Assembly (NCBI RefSeq): GCF_900174585.1
Contig: NZ_FWPT01000010.1
Coordinates: 124,001-188,000, forward strand
Direction of reading: 5' to 3'
Source: Parendozoicomonas haliclonae
GTDB taxonomy: Bacteria; Pseudomonadota; Gammaproteobacteria; Pseudomonadales; Endozoicomonadaceae
Length of the DNA: 64,000 bases
The notes beneath the pieces were generated by a model. It saw only the letters and a program-made list of their open reading frames with translations. It was not told the origin of the DNA and searched no databases. Positions 54,290 to 63,965 of the stretch are shown in pieces; position 1 is the stretch's first letter, and each line of letters begins with the position of its first letter. Position numbers and translations under genes: made by a program.

Positions 54290-55294
54290 ATGCTTAAAAC
54301 CATAAAAGCTGTTGGTGCAGCATCTCTTCTTTTTGTCAGTGGCCAGAGCGTTGCAGCCGAGTCTTGCGGTGATGTGACTATCGCCGATATGAACTGGGCC
54401 TCTGCAACCTTTATTGCCCACGTTGACCAATACATCCTCAACAATGGCTACGGCTGTAATGCCGAGCTGGTGACCGGTGACACCATGGCAACCGGCACCT
54501 CCATGACCGAAAAGAATGAGCCGGACTTCGCCCCGGAGTTCTGGACCAACTCTATGAAAGAAGCGCTGGATAAAGGCGTTGCTGAAGGCCGTCTACGCTA
54601 TGCCGGCCACGTCCTGACTGACGGTGGTGTGGAAGGTTTCTGGGTTCCCAAGTACATGGTTGATAAAGATCCATCCCTGGGCACCATCGAAGGTGTTATC
54701 AAAAATGCCTCACTGTTCAAGCACCCGGAAGATCCTGAGCTGAGCGCTTTCTACACTTGTCCGGCTGGCTGGAACTGTCAGATCAGCTCTACCAACCTGT
54801 TTAACGCCCTGAAGCTGGACCAGCATGGTTTTGATATTGTTGATCCGGGCTCTTCTGCTGGTCTGGACGGCTCTATCGCCAAAGCCAATGAGCGTGGCGA
54901 AGCCTGGTTCGGTTACTACTGGGCACCAACCGCCATTCTCGGTAAGTATGAAATGGTACTGGTTGATTTCGGCAGCGGCGTAAACAAGGACGAGTTCCTG
55001 AACTGCACCAGCCAGGAAGACTGCCTGGAGCCTAAGGTGACCATGTACCCACCTTCCATCGCCCAGACCGTAACCACCGATGCTTTCGCGGTTAAGAACC
55101 CGGTTGTTTACGAGTACCTGAGCAAGCGTTCTATCACCAACAATGATCTGAACAAGGTTCTGGCCTGGATCGAAGACAATCAGGCCGACGGCGTGATTGC
55201 TGCAGAACACTTCCTGAGCAACTACCCGCAGCTGTGGAAAGAGTGGGTGTCTGCTGATGTAGCCACCAAAATCAGCAAGTCTCTGACTCAATAA
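54290..55294 (+). CDS. proX: Glycine betaine/proline-type ABC importer, binding protein
   Basis: A 334-residue periplasmic binding protein with a signal peptide (about 21 residues, ending VAA). VTIADMNWASATF starts the OpuAC-type fold; Trp in EFWTNSM, GFWVPKYM, and GYYWAPTAILG are likely cage residues for quaternary-ammonium ligands. Paired Cys in TCPAGWNCQ and NCTSQEDC may form disulfides. ATG 54290 follows GGTGGA; an upstream in-frame start would destroy the signal peptide. It is the first gene of a three-gene unit. Confidence 0.88.
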   Translation: MLKTIKAVGAASLLFVSGQSVAAESCGDVTIADMNWASATFIAHVDQYILNNGYGCNAELVTGDTMATGTSMTEKNEPDFAPEFWTNSMKEALDKGVAEGRLRYAGHVLTDGGVEGFWVPKYMVDKDPSLGTIEGVIKNASLFKHPEDPELSAFYTCPAGWNCQISSTNLFNALKLDQHGFDIVDPGSSAGLDGSIAKANERGEAWFGYYWAPTAILGKYEMVLVDFGSGVNKDEFLNCTSQEDCLEPKVTMYPPSIAQTVTTDAFAVKNPVVYEYLSKRSITNNDLNKVLAWIEDNQADGVIAAEHFLSNYPQLWKEWVSADVATKISKSLTQ

Positions 55295-55308
55295 GCGACG
55301 GGGGATTT

Positions 55309-56208
55309 ATGGCCGAGAAGTCATGGCTGCAAGATTTTCCCCAGATGGAGCGCGGTGATCTCATCGCGATCCGCAAAACTCTTGATGGTGCCTATCGGGA
55401 TTTCTCCCGAGAATTTGGGGACACAATAGAAGCTTTCTTTGATCCGCTGCTCACCTTCCTGGTGTGGTTTGAACAGTTGCTCCTGCAAACCCCCTGGTGG
55501 CTGGTGCTGGCGGTGATTGTTGGACTGGTCTGGCTGGCCAGCCGGTCCTGGAAGCTGACCGCGGGGATTACTGTGGCCATGCTGGCCATTGGCTACTTCG
55601 GGATGTGGGACAACACCATGCGTACCCTCAGTATGATTACTGTCTGTACGTTTATGGCCATCCTGCTGGGGATTCCGATCGGCATTATTATGGCTCGCTC
55701 GAACCGGGCACAGAGTGTGATTACCCCGGTGCTCGATGTGATGCAGACCATGCCGGCCTTTGTTTACCTTATCCCGGTGGTGATGCTGCTGGGGATTGGT
55801 AAGGTGCCAGGTTTGATCGCGGTAATTATTTACGCGATTCCTCCAGTGATTCGTCTGACCAATCTGGGTATCCGACTGGTCGATAAAGAAGTGCTGGAAG
55901 CTGCCACGGCTTACGGTGCCAGCTCGACCCAGCGTCTGTTTGGTGTTCAGCTGCCTCTGGCGATGCCCACCATTATGGCCGGTATCAACCAGACCATTAT
56001 GATGGCACTGGCGATGGTGGTAATAGCCTCCATGATCGGGGTGAAAGGTCTTGGTCAGCCGGTATTGAAGTCGATCACTAACCAGTACTTCACTCTGGGC
56101 CTGTTGAATGGTCTGGCGATTGTGGCACTGGCGATCATGTTTGACCGGGTTTCCCAGGCCTGGGCCAAGCGTTCTCAGAAGCATTTGGGAGGAGCTGGCC
56201 ATGCTTGA
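55309..56208 (+). CDS. proW: Glycine betaine/proline-type ABC importer, permease
   Basis: A 299-residue membrane subunit. A soluble N-terminal stretch and helices lead to the ABC-permease coupling loop: LEAATAYGASSTQRLFGVQLPLAMPTIMAGI. The segment DVMQTMPAFVYLIPVVMLLGIG is typical of ProW/OpuAB. GGGGGA precedes the ATG. Its last 8 bp overlap the start of the ATPase gene. Confidence 0.92.
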   Translation: MAEKSWLQDFPQMERGDLIAIRKTLDGAYRDFSREFGDTIEAFFDPLLTFLVWFEQLLLQTPWWLVLAVIVGLVWLASRSWKLTAGITVAMLAIGYFGMWDNTMRTLSMITVCTFMAILLGIPIGIIMARSNRAQSVITPVLDVMQTMPAFVYLIPVVMLLGIGKVPGLIAVIIYAIPPVIRLTNLGIRLVDKEVLEAATAYGASSTQRLFGVQLPLAMPTIMAGINQTIMMALAMVVIASMIGVKGLGQPVLKSITNQYFTLGLLNGLAIVALAIMFDRVSQAWAKRSQKHLGGAGHA

Positions 56209-57409
56209 TCAAAACAATGAATTGATCGCGATCCGCAATCTCTACAAGGTCTTTGGTCGTAAGCCGGAACAGGCGATGACCAAAGTGAAAGCCGGCGTCG
56301 GTAAAGACGAACTGCTGGCTGAGCACGATCATACTCTGGGTTTGAAGGATATTAACCTGACCATCAATAAGGGCGAGATCTTCGTCATTATGGGATTGTC
56401 CGGTTCCGGCAAGTCCACACTGATTCGTCACTTTAACCGCCTGATCGATCCTACCGAAGGCCAGATTCTGGTTGATGGTGTGGACGTGATGAGTCTGGGG
56501 AAAAAAGATCTGGAGCAGTTCAGACGACACAAGATGTCCATGGTGTTCCAGCGTTTTGGCCTGATGCCTCACCGCAGTGTTATCGAGAATGTCAGCTACG
56601 GTCTGGCGGTTCAGGGCGTTAAGAAAAAAGAGCGTCTGGAAAAGGCCGCACAGTGGCTGGAAACGGTTGGCCTGAAAGGCTACGAAGAGCAGTATCCTTC
56701 TCAGTTGTCCGGTGGCCAGCAGCAGCGCGTTGGTCTGGCGCGGGCTCTGTGCACCGATGCGGAAATCCTGCTGATGGATGAAGCCTTCTCCGCTCTTGAT
56801 CCATTGATTCGCAGTGAGATGCAGGATCAGCTGATCGAACTGCAGGACAAACTGCACAAGACCATTGTCTTTATTACCCATGACCTGGACGAAGCGCTGC
56901 GTCTGGGTGACCGGATTGCCATTCTCAAGGATGGTGAGCTGGTGCAGGTCGGAAAGCCGGAAGAGATCCTTCTGCAGCCGGCGACAGATTATGTCGAAGC
57001 CTTCGTTAAAGATGTGAACCGTGCGCGGGCGCTGACGGTGGAAACCGTGATGCAGCCACCGGTCAGCCGTATTACTGCCACAACCATTGGTGAAGCCCTG
57101 GAGCAGATGAAAAAGCTGCCGGAAGACTATGGCTACTACGTCAACGACGATGGTTATCAGGGCGTTGTCCTTCGCGAGACGCTGGAAAAAGCCTTTGCCG
57201 AGGATGCTGATGCCGAAGTGGATGCCAGTGTCTGGGAGCCTCTGGATGCAATCTCTGCCGATGCAGTGCTGGAAACAGTGATTCCTGAAACACTGGAAAC
57301 CGAGTATCACCTGCCTGTTGTGGATGAGGATGGGGAGCTGCAGGGAGAGTTGTCCCGTTCTGCGCTGGTAGAAGTGCTGGGAGATACCACAACTTCTGAA
57401 GCTGCTTGA
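56201..57409 (+). CDS. proV: Glycine betaine/proline-type ABC importer, ATPase
   Basis: A 402-residue ATPase with Walker A GLSGSGKSTLIR, signature LSGGQQQR, Walker B ILLMDEAFSALDP, and a switch His. The C-terminal part (about 280-400) is CBS-like, with VETVMQPPV, LPVVDEDGELQGELS; in this family it senses ionic strength. ATG 56201 overlaps the proW stop (ATGCTTGA), so the two are coupled. Earlier in-frame ATG 56108 within proW is rejected. A terminator follows. Confidence 0.93.
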   Translation: MLDQNNELIAIRNLYKVFGRKPEQAMTKVKAGVGKDELLAEHDHTLGLKDINLTINKGEIFVIMGLSGSGKSTLIRHFNRLIDPTEGQILVDGVDVMSLGKKDLEQFRRHKMSMVFQRFGLMPHRSVIENVSYGLAVQGVKKKERLEKAAQWLETVGLKGYEEQYPSQLSGGQQQRVGLARALCTDAEILLMDEAFSALDPLIRSEMQDQLIELQDKLHKTIVFITHDLDEALRLGDRIAILKDGELVQVGKPEEILLQPATDYVEAFVKDVNRARALTVETVMQPPVSRITATTIGEALEQMKKLPEDYGYYVNDDGYQGVVLRETLEKAFAEDADAEVDASVWEPLDAISADAVLETVIPETLETEYHLPVVDEDGELQGELSRSALVEVLGDTTTSEAA

Positions 57410-57432
57410 TAGCGTTTCTTGCTGCAATAAAG

Positions 57433-57467
57433 GCCGGTTAGGGTGAAAGCCACAATCCGGCTTTTTT
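57433..57467 (+). terminator. Terminator after the ATPase gene of the ProXWV unit
   Basis: GCCGGTT pairs with AA(T)CCGGC across a loop (57433-57461), followed by six T residues (57462-57467). Confidence 0.8.
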
Positions 57468-57482
57468 CATTTCAGGCTATAA

Positions 57483-58388
57483 ATGAACCGTCGATATCCG
57501 TTATCCGGTTTTGCTATGTCTGTTTCCCAGTTGAATGAACACAGCCTCTGGTCTGCCGTGCTGGATAAGAGTGATCTGGCTGTTGCTTCCGGTGCGGTGA
57601 CCAGAACCGATGGCGAGATTCATTTGTGTCGTGATCGGGGGCTGCCATTCTACTTCAAGGTGATTTCTGCACTATGCCATAAGCCCCATGAGGCTAATCT
57701 CGATAAGGCGGTTTACCAGAAGCTTGACCCTTTTCTCTCGGCGGATAGCGATATTCTGGTGGGGTATGTGGGTGATCACCATCAGCTGCTGCTCTCGAAG
57801 TTCAGTGTTATGGAGCATCATCTGGTGATTGCTGCAAAACAGTTTCAGCCTCAGGGTGAACCGTTGAGTCATGAGGATTTCGAGATTCTCTGGTGTTTGC
57901 TCAGGGCTGAGCCGGGTCTGGCGATTTACAATGGTGGTCTGCATGCCGGTTGCAGCCAGCTACATAAGCATACCCAATATATTCCTACCCGAAGTTTTGC
58001 TTCCTGCCTGATTGATGAGTTGCTGGCGCGTGAAGCCATAAAAGACGGGCAGTGTTCAGTGTTGGCCGGATTGCCTTTTGAGCACCTGATCGCGGCCTTT
58101 CCTCCAGACACACAGGTTGATGCTGTTTATGGTACCTATGAGGAGATGTTGGGTCGGTTGGCTCTGTTTCCTGATGGGCAGCACGATATATCCCACAGTA
58201 CTCTGTTAACGGATCGCTGGCTGCTGATTGTGCCCAGAAGTCAGTCGTCTTTTGATGATGTTCACATCAATGCTTTTGCACTGGCGGGATACTTCTTTCC
58301 CAAGGATGTAGAAACCATGCAGCTATTGATGGCTGCCGGTTGTATGAATGTGCTGAAAGCTGTGGCTGAGCCCAGAAAGGAGCAATAA
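57483..58388 (+). CDS. ATP adenylyltransferase / Ap4A phosphorylase (APA1/2 type)
   Basis: A 301-residue HIT-superfamily enzyme. The catalytic triad-like motif is H161-x-H163-x-Q165 in GCSQLHKHTQYIP, preceded by YNGGLHAGCSQ, which is typical of the yeast APA1/APA2 and cyanobacterial type. It splits diadenosine tetraphosphate with phosphate, unlike the ApaH hydrolase that is usual in gammaproteobacteria. M12 (57516) is an alternative start. It lies between the osmoprotection block and gloA. The gene ends with a duplicated AGGAGCAATAA. Confidence 0.82.
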   Translation: MNRRYPLSGFAMSVSQLNEHSLWSAVLDKSDLAVASGAVTRTDGEIHLCRDRGLPFYFKVISALCHKPHEANLDKAVYQKLDPFLSADSDILVGYVGDHHQLLLSKFSVMEHHLVIAAKQFQPQGEPLSHEDFEILWCLLRAEPGLAIYNGGLHAGCSQLHKHTQYIPTRSFASCLIDELLAREAIKDGQCSVLAGLPFEHLIAAFPPDTQVDAVYGTYEEMLGRLALFPDGQHDISHSTLLTDRWLLIVPRSQSSFDDVHINAFALAGYFFPKDVETMQLLMAAGCMNVLKAVAEPRKEQ

Positions 58389-58413
58389 AGGAGCAATAAG
58401 GAAGGGTTTAGAA

Positions 58414-58443
58414 AAAGCCTCAGCACATAATGGCTGAGGCTTT
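58414..58443 (-). terminator. Terminator of gloA
   Basis: An 11-bp stem (58414-58424 with 58433-58443) around an 8-nt loop. Read on the minus strand the stem runs into TTTTTC, giving a good terminator for gloA; on the plus strand it can also stop the Ap4A phosphorylase gene. Confidence 0.8.
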
Positions 58444-58449
58444 GAAGGT

Positions 58450-58857
58450 TTAGCCTTCCAGGCCCTTGCCGGCGTGGCTCAGCTGGATCAGCTCGATTTT
58501 GTAACCATCCGGATCTTCAACGAAGGCGATCTCGGTGGTGCCGCCAAGAACCGGGCCTGGCTCACGAACAATCTTGCCACCGGCTGCACGGATACGGTCG
58601 CAGGTTGCGTAAATATCCTCAGCGCCCAGCGCCAGATGACCGAAGGCGTTGCCATGATCGTAGCTTTCAGTGCCCCAGTTATAGGTCAGCTCGATCACTG
58701 TGTTTTCAGATTCGTCACCATAACCAACAAAGGCCAGGGTGTACTTGTACTCTTCGTTTTCTGATTTGCGCAGCAGTTGCATGCCCAGAACATCAGTGTA
58801 AAACGCGATAGAACGATCCAGGTTGCCTACCCGGATCATAGTGTGCAGCATTCTCAT
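58450..58857 (-). CDS. gloA: Lactoylglutathione lyase (glyoxalase I)
   Basis: A 135-residue metalloenzyme that removes methylglyoxal with glutathione. [29 protein letters not shown] begins the fold; metal ligands are H5, Glu of VIELTYN, His of FGHLALG and Glu of KIELIQ. GAGGA precedes the ATG. Length and sequence match the bacterial Ni-type enzyme. Confidence 0.95.
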   Translation of the reverse strand: MRMLHTMIRVGNLDRSIAFYTDVLGMQLLRKSENEEYKYTLAFVGYGDESENTVIELTYNWGTESYDHGNAFGHLALGAEDIYATCDRIRAAGGKIVREPGPVLGGTTEIAFVEDPDGYKIELIQLSHAGKGLEG

Positions 58858-58873
58858 GCCGTTTCCTCTTGCA

Positions 58874-59704
58874 TCAGGCTTTCGGGGTGGCCGCTTTGGT
58901 GCTGGTATTGGTACTGCTACCTGGCGACTTTTGCCCCGTCACGGTTTTGTTGTCGACTACGGCCTTTTTCAGGGTGACTATGTAGTCTTTACCTTTTTCA
59001 GTCTGCTTCAGTTGTACCAGAAGATCATTCCAGTCTCTGGCCAGCCAGAGGGTAGTCTGGCGTTTATTGTTATCTCTGACCATCACCAAACGCACGGTTT
59101 TTAACGGGCCGGCCGGGGTTTCCAGCAGCTCTTCGCCGTCAATGCGGAAGCGATAGTTGTCTTTCTCGTCTTCATCAATGACCTGATAGCTGAACTCTTT
59201 CAGGCCTTTGGCAACATCCAGTTGAAGTTGTTGCTGATAACTGATGCGGTCGAGGTCAGCAGGACTCAGGTTCACCTGCCAGCTGTCCTTGTTTTCCCGA
59301 CTGTTGGCAATCTTCTTGCCCCAGTCAAACTCAACGGTTGCGGTGTCCTTCCGGCCGAGCGCACCCTTTTGAAGCCGGTAGGCTTCCGGTTGAATCTGAC
59401 CGTTGGCAAAACGGAAACGTGACTTCTCGGTCAGGCTGTACAGCAGCATCTCCGCATCAAACGACAGTGTCCAGCTGCCATCCGGATTCTGGCTGAGTGT
59501 GCGCTCGGCATTACCGTTAACTGGGATGCCGCTCATGGTGGCGGAGTAGCTGGCCGAATAAGGTTTGAGTTCTGCTACGGGTTGAGCTGTGGCGGCCGTC
59601 TCTTTGGCGAGGGATATTGGAGACTGCATAACCAGCAAGGCTGCGATTGTGATCGCGGCCTTGCTGAAACGGGATGTATAAAAAGGGGATAAATATCGGG
59701 TCAT
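58874..59704 (-). CDS. DUF3108 exported protein
   Basis: A 276-residue protein. After a signal segment (about 1-33) the fold is beta-rich: [22 protein letters not shown] and [16 protein letters not shown], then a segment [12 protein letters not shown] and a region [22 protein letters not shown], typical of DUF3108. Its start overlaps the purN stop (ATGA at 59701-59704), so it is expressed with purM and purN, an arrangement also found in Pseudomonas. An earlier in-frame start would lie inside purN. Function is unknown; it is predicted to be periplasmic. Confidence 0.85.
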   Translation of the reverse strand: MTRYLSPFYTSRFSKAAITIAALLVMQSPISLAKETAATAQPVAELKPYSASYSATMSGIPVNGNAERTLSQNPDGSWTLSFDAEMLLYSLTEKSRFRFANGQIQPEAYRLQKGALGRKDTATVEFDWGKKIANSRENKDSWQVNLSPADLDRISYQQQLQLDVAKGLKEFSYQVIDEDEKDNYRFRIDGEELLETPAGPLKTVRLVMVRDNNKRQTTLWLARDWNDLLVQLKQTEKGKDYIVTLKKAVVDNKTVTGQKSPGSSTNTSTKAATPKA

Positions 59705-60399
59705 AGATCCGGTGTAGACAGGCTGGTGTGCTGAAAGCCTTGCTCCGGCAGCAGTGTGCTGTCCAGACAGGCTCTCCCATCTTGAAGTGTCAGACGGCCA
59801 TTTGCAAACCATCCGACAGCCACAGGATAGATGATGTGTTCCTGCACCAGTACCCGCTTTTGTAACGATTCTTCCGAATCATCTTCCAGTACCGGAATCC
59901 GGGCCTGAATCACCGGAGCTCCGCCATCCAGTTCACTGGTGACAAAGTGCACGGTGACACCGTGTTCCTGTTCGCCGGCTTCAAGGGCGCGGCGATGGGT
60001 GTGCAGACCTTTGAATTTAGGGAGAAGGGAAGGGTGAATGTTCAGCATCCGGCCATGGTAGTGATCGGTAAAGGCGGGTGTCAGAATCCGCATAAAGCCG
60101 GCCAGAACCACAAGTGCCGGATTGTAACTGTCGATCTCCTGCATCAGGGCCTGATCAAAAGCCTCGCGGCTTTCGTATTGGCCATGTTCCAGAATGACCG
60201 CCGGAATACCAGCCTGTGCGGCTCTGATCAGACCGTAGGCTTCCGGTTTATTACTGATCACAGCAACAATCCGGGTGTTGGTTTCTGCCTGGGTATCAAT
60301 CAAAGCCTGCAGGTTGCTGCCGCTGCCGGATATCAGTACCACGATATCAGTAGCGGTAGCAGCTTTGTCTGGAGTGTTGGTTGAAGTCTGGTTATCCAT
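59701..60399 (-). CDS. purN: Phosphoribosylglycinamide formyltransferase 1
   Basis: A 232-residue enzyme transferring formyl from 10-formyl-THF to GAR in purine synthesis. LISGSGSNLQALID starts the fold, and the active-site Asn and His are in MLNIHPSLLPKFKGLHTH, with the Asp in SELDGGAPVIQ. A roughly 17-residue N-terminal extension is present. It follows purM with a 1-bp overlap (TAATG). Confidence 0.94.
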   Translation of the reverse strand: MDNQTSTNTPDKAATATDIVVLISGSGSNLQALIDTQAETNTRIVAVISNKPEAYGLIRAAQAGIPAVILEHGQYESREAFDQALMQEIDSYNPALVVLAGFMRILTPAFTDHYHGRMLNIHPSLLPKFKGLHTHRRALEAGEQEHGVTVHFVTSELDGGAPVIQARIPVLEDDSEESLQKRVLVQEHIIYPVAVGWFANGRLTLQDGRACLDSTLLPEQGFQHTSLSTPDL

Positions 60400-61445
60400 T
60401 ACAGGCCAGCCAGCTCCACCTGTTCTTCACCTTCGGAAGCCTCGGCAATATGGCCGATTTCCCAGGCTGTTTCGCCCGCAGCCTGCAACATGGCTAAAGC
60501 TTCTTCCTTGCGTTCAGCAGGAACAGCTACAACCATACCCACACCACAGTTCAGGGTGCGGTACATTTCGCGTTGTTCAACGTTACCGCCTTGCTGCAGC
60601 CACTGGAACAGGGCAGGAATTTCCCAGCTTTGGGTATCAATAACAGCCTTGGTGTTCTCAGGCAGAACGCGAGGAATATTCTCCAGCAGGCCACCGCCGG
60701 TGATATGGCTCATGGCATTCACCAGACCGGCGCGGATCAGTTCCAGCATCGGCTTAACATAGATGCGGGTGGGTTCCATCAGCAGATCAGCCAGAGGCTT
60801 GCCATCCAGCTCCATGCTCAGGTCGGTTTCATTAATTTCCAGAATCTTGCGAATCAGGGAGTAACCGTTGGAGTGAGCGCCGCTGGAAGCGAGGCCGATC
60901 AGGGTGTCGCCAGCCTTTACTTTGGTGCCATCGAGGATTTCGGATTTTTCCACCACGCCTACACAGAAACCGGCGAGGTCATAATCTTCGCCCTGGTACA
61001 TGCCCGGCATCTCGGCGGTTTCACCACCGACCAGAGAGCAGGCAGACAGCTCGCAGCCTTTGCCGATGCCGGCAACAACGCTGGCGGCAACATCCACATT
61101 CAGATGGCCGGTGGCGTAGTAATCCAGGAAAAACAGAGGTTCGGCGCCACAGACGATAAGATCATTCACGCACATGGCGACCAGATCAATACCGATGGTG
61201 TCGTGACGGTTGAGGTCCATGGCCAGTTTCAGTTTGGTTCCCACACCATCGGTGCCGGAAACCAGAACCGGTTCTTTGTAACCGGCCGGGATCTGGCAGA
61301 GGGCGCCGAAACCGCCCAGGCCAGCCATAACTTCCGGGCGACGAGTACGTTTGGCCACATGCTTGATGCGTTCTACCAGAGCGTTTCCGGCATCAATATC
61401 AACGCCCGCATCGCGGTAACTGAGCGATCCTGTATTTTTGGTCAT
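60399..61445 (-). CDS. purM: Phosphoribosylformylglycinamidine cyclo-ligase (AIR synthase)
   Basis: A 348-residue ATP-dependent enzyme of purine synthesis. Visible are [75 protein letters not shown] and [17 protein letters not shown] 61445 is chosen; a TTG at 61460 would add five residues. It is the first gene of purM-purN-DUF3108, divergent from the DUF2066 gene. Confidence 0.95.
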   Translation of the reverse strand: MTKNTGSLSYRDAGVDIDAGNALVERIKHVAKRTRRPEVMAGLGGFGALCQIPAGYKEPVLVSGTDGVGTKLKLAMDLNRHDTIGIDLVAMCVNDLIVCGAEPLFFLDYYATGHLNVDVAASVVAGIGKGCELSACSLVGGETAEMPGMYQGEDYDLAGFCVGVVEKSEILDGTKVKAGDTLIGLASSGAHSNGYSLIRKILEINETDLSMELDGKPLADLLMEPTRIYVKPMLELIRAGLVNAMSHITGGGLLENIPRVLPENTKAVIDTQSWEIPALFQWLQQGGNVEQREMYRTLNCGVGMVVAVPAERKEEALAMLQAAGETAWEIGHIAEASEGEEQVELAGL

Positions 61446-61661
61446 AATGTCTCGGTTCAATCCGGCTGGAGCTGCAGCTCCATTAGTATGTTTTTTTGGG
61501 TGATGAGCTGGCGCAGGATTGTATCAGTCGCAGTCTATTTCGGCTATCCATCTGTCGGCGTGTGCAGGAAGTGGAGATAGATGATGGATTCTGTAGGATG
61601 GCGCGGAAAAGATGTGGCACAATGTAACGGTTTTTTTGTTCAGGAATGGCTTGTTAGCACG

Positions 61662-62801
61662 ATGATGATGTTGTTTCAGCAGGTTCGCAGCCAGTGGCTG
61701 TCTTTAGCAGGCCTTGTGTTTCTCCTGTTGATAACGGCTGGGCACTCGGTCACGGCCCGGGCACTTGTTGATACCGGCCAGCTTTATGAGGTCTGGGTGC
61801 CGGTTGCGGATCAGACTAAAAACAATCGTCAGGCCGCTTTCCAGAAAGCCTTTGAACAAGTAATGAAAAAACTGACTGGGCGCAGCGATGTTATGCAGCT
61901 GGCCGGGGTTTCCGAAGCACGGTCCCAGATCGGCAAACTGGTCAGTCAGTTCAATTACCGGGAGCAGGCAGAGGCCGATCGCGCCCAACCCTGGCATCAG
62001 TACCTGCTGCAGGTGCGTTTTAATGAGGCCGCTCTGAATCGTCTGCTGCGGGATAACCGTCTGCCACTCTGGGGTGGCGATCGTCCACCAGTGCTGGCCT
62101 GGATCGCATTCGAGAATATGGGGCAGCGGCAGATTGTTGCACCACAGGATGAGTTTGTTCTCCGTGACGATTTAAATCTGGCAGCCGAGGCGTGGGGCCT
62201 GCCACTGATTTTCCCGCTGATGGATTTTGAAGACAGCGGCGCGCTGAGTGTTTCTGAACTCTGGGGTTTGTTTGAAGAGCCGGTACTGAGAGCTTCGGCC
62301 CGTTATGGTGCCAATGCGGTGCTGGCCATGCAGGTCTGGCCGGTTGGAGATAATCGCTGGACCGGACGCTCTCTGTTTCTATTTCAGGGACGGGTGATCA
62401 GCACCAGCTATAGCGGTATGAGTTCTGCAGAACTGTCAGAGAAGGCGATTGCCAATATCGCCCGTACCCTGTCGGATGTGTATGGCGTTGCCGTCGGCAC
62501 CTCGCCGGATCGTCCAATACGTATCCAGGTCGGCAATGTGTCTGGAGTGGATTCCTATGCCAAGCTGATGCGCTATCTGGATAATCTGACTGCTGTGCGC
62601 AGTGTGACGCCGGTGGTGGTGAAAGGAACCGATATCACGCTGGAAGTAACCATTGACGGTACGCTTCAGCAGTTGGAAGCGGCGATTGAGCTGGGGCGCA
62701 GACTGGCTCCGGTACCAGCGATATTACCGGAAATAAATGAGGCCAGCGGTGTTGTAGGGCAGCCGGCGATGCAGGCTGACCTGAATTACCGCTGGCGCTG
62801 A
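61662..62801 (+). CDS. DUF2066 exported protein
   Basis: A 379-residue protein with a signal peptide in its first 33 residues (LAGLVFLLLITAGHSVTARA). The mature part starts LYEVWVPVADQTKNNRQAAFQKAF and continues with the DUF2066 pattern FNEAALNRLLRDNRLPLWGGDRPPVLAW. The order purM-divergent-DUF2066-perM matches Pseudomonas. ATG 61662 gives a normal signal peptide; ATG 61581 has a better ribosome site (GGAG) but adds 27 odd residues. Function is unknown. Confidence 0.85.
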   Translation: MMMLFQQVRSQWLSLAGLVFLLLITAGHSVTARALVDTGQLYEVWVPVADQTKNNRQAAFQKAFEQVMKKLTGRSDVMQLAGVSEARSQIGKLVSQFNYREQAEADRAQPWHQYLLQVRFNEAALNRLLRDNRLPLWGGDRPPVLAWIAFENMGQRQIVAPQDEFVLRDDLNLAAEAWGLPLIFPLMDFEDSGALSVSELWGLFEEPVLRASARYGANAVLAMQVWPVGDNRWTGRSLFLFQGRVISTSYSGMSSAELSEKAIANIARTLSDVYGVAVGTSPDRPIRIQVGNVSGVDSYAKLMRYLDNLTAVRSVTPVVVKGTDITLEVTIDGTLQQLEAAIELGRRLAPVPAILPEINEASGVVGQPAMQADLNYRWR

Positions 62802-62825
62802 GTTCAGGGATGAAGGGAGTGGGAA

Positions 62826-63965
62826 ATGACCGATACGCCAAGTGATACACCAGAGCTGGATCCTCAGGAGATACAATCCCCTGAAGAGCTGGTGCGTGGA
62901 ATGACTGTCAGTCAGCGCGGACTGCTGCTGGCACTGGTTATTTTCACCGGACTGATGGTTTATCTGCTGGGGCCGGTACTGACTCCTTTCCTGGTCTCTA
63001 TGGTGCTGGCTTATCTGGGCGATCCTATTGCTGATCGCCTGGAGAATCTTGGTCTTGGTCGAACGACAGCAGTTTGCACAGTGTTTGCGTTTGTTATTCT
63101 GCTTTTGGTGCTGGCGCTGCTGGTTGTTATTCCCGGAACAGTAAGGCAGCTGCATCATGCTATTCAATTGCTGCCAGAGCTGGGTAACTGGCTGCAAACG
63201 ACACTGGTCCCATGGTTGAGCCAGTATGTGGATATCCATCCTGAGCTGTTTAATCTGAAAGACCTGAGTGCGACTCTTTCGGGAGAGTGGCAGAAGACTG
63301 GCAGCCTGTTGAAATATGTCGGTGGTGCCATTGGTGGTTCAACCATGACGGTAATCACCTTCTTTACCAATCTGTTCCTGATTCCGGTGGTGACGTTTTA
63401 TTTACTGCGGGACTGGGATCGTTTGATTGCCAATGTCGGGCAGATGATTCCCCGCAATCTGGCACCCACGGTCTCCACCTTGTCCAATGAGTGTGATGAT
63501 GTGCTGGCTTCCTTTTTGAAGGGGCAGCTGATTGTTATGTGCCTGCTGGGTCTGACTTATGGCCTGGGGCTTTGGCTGGTCGGGCTGCAGTTCGCCATGC
63601 TGGTTGGATTGATAGCCGGTCTGGCCAGTATTGTGCCTTATATGGGCTTTATTGTCGGAATTGGTGTTGCCCTGGTGATGGCGCTGTTCCAGTTTGATAC
63701 CTGGCTGCCTGTTGGCGGAGTTGTGATTGTGTTCATGATTGGCCAGATGTTGGAAGGAATGGTATTTACGCCGCTGCTGGTGGGTGACAAAATTGGTCTG
63801 CATCCGGTGGCGGTTATTTTTGCCATTATGGCAGGGGGCCAGTTATTTGGATTTACCGGTGTGCTGCTGGCTTTGCCAGTGGCCGCCGTGATTATGGTGC
63901 TGCTGGTGCACCTTTATGGCAACTATAAGGGCAGTCACTTGTATCATGCCAGCAACGAGTCATGA
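62826..63965 (+). CDS. perM: AI-2E/PerM-family permease
   Basis: A 379-residue membrane protein with about eight helices and a large periplasmic loop in the first half (about 95-165). LGPVLTPFLVSMVLAYLGDPIADRL begins the family pattern. GLASIVPYMGFIVGIGVALVMAL and GQMLEGMVFTPLLVGDKIGLHPVAVIFAIMAGGQLFGFTGVLLALPVAAVIMVLL are its closing blocks. Substrates of this family are disputed (AI-2 export, Na/H exchange or others). It follows DUF2066 by 24 bp, and GGGAG precedes the ATG. Confidence 0.88.
   Translation: MTDTPSDTPELDPQEIQSPEELVRGMTVSQRGLLLALVIFTGLMVYLLGPVLTPFLVSMVLAYLGDPIADRLENLGLGRTTAVCTVFAFVILLLVLALLVVIPGTVRQLHHAIQLLPELGNWLQTTLVPWLSQYVDIHPELFNLKDLSATLSGEWQKTGSLLKYVGGAIGGSTMTVITFFTNLFLIPVVTFYLLRDWDRLIANVGQMIPRNLAPTVSTLSNECDDVLASFLKGQLIVMCLLGLTYGLGLWLVGLQFAMLVGLIAGLASIVPYMGFIVGIGVALVMALFQFDTWLPVGGVVIVFMIGQMLEGMVFTPLLVGDKIGLHPVAVIFAIMAGGQLFGFTGVLLALPVAAVIMVLLVHLYGNYKGSHLYHASNES

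Noticed and set aside
55321-57427. Long minus-strand frames (293 and 430 codons) antisense to proW and proV
   Set aside because: Both are opposite well-supported transporter genes and have shadow-type composition.
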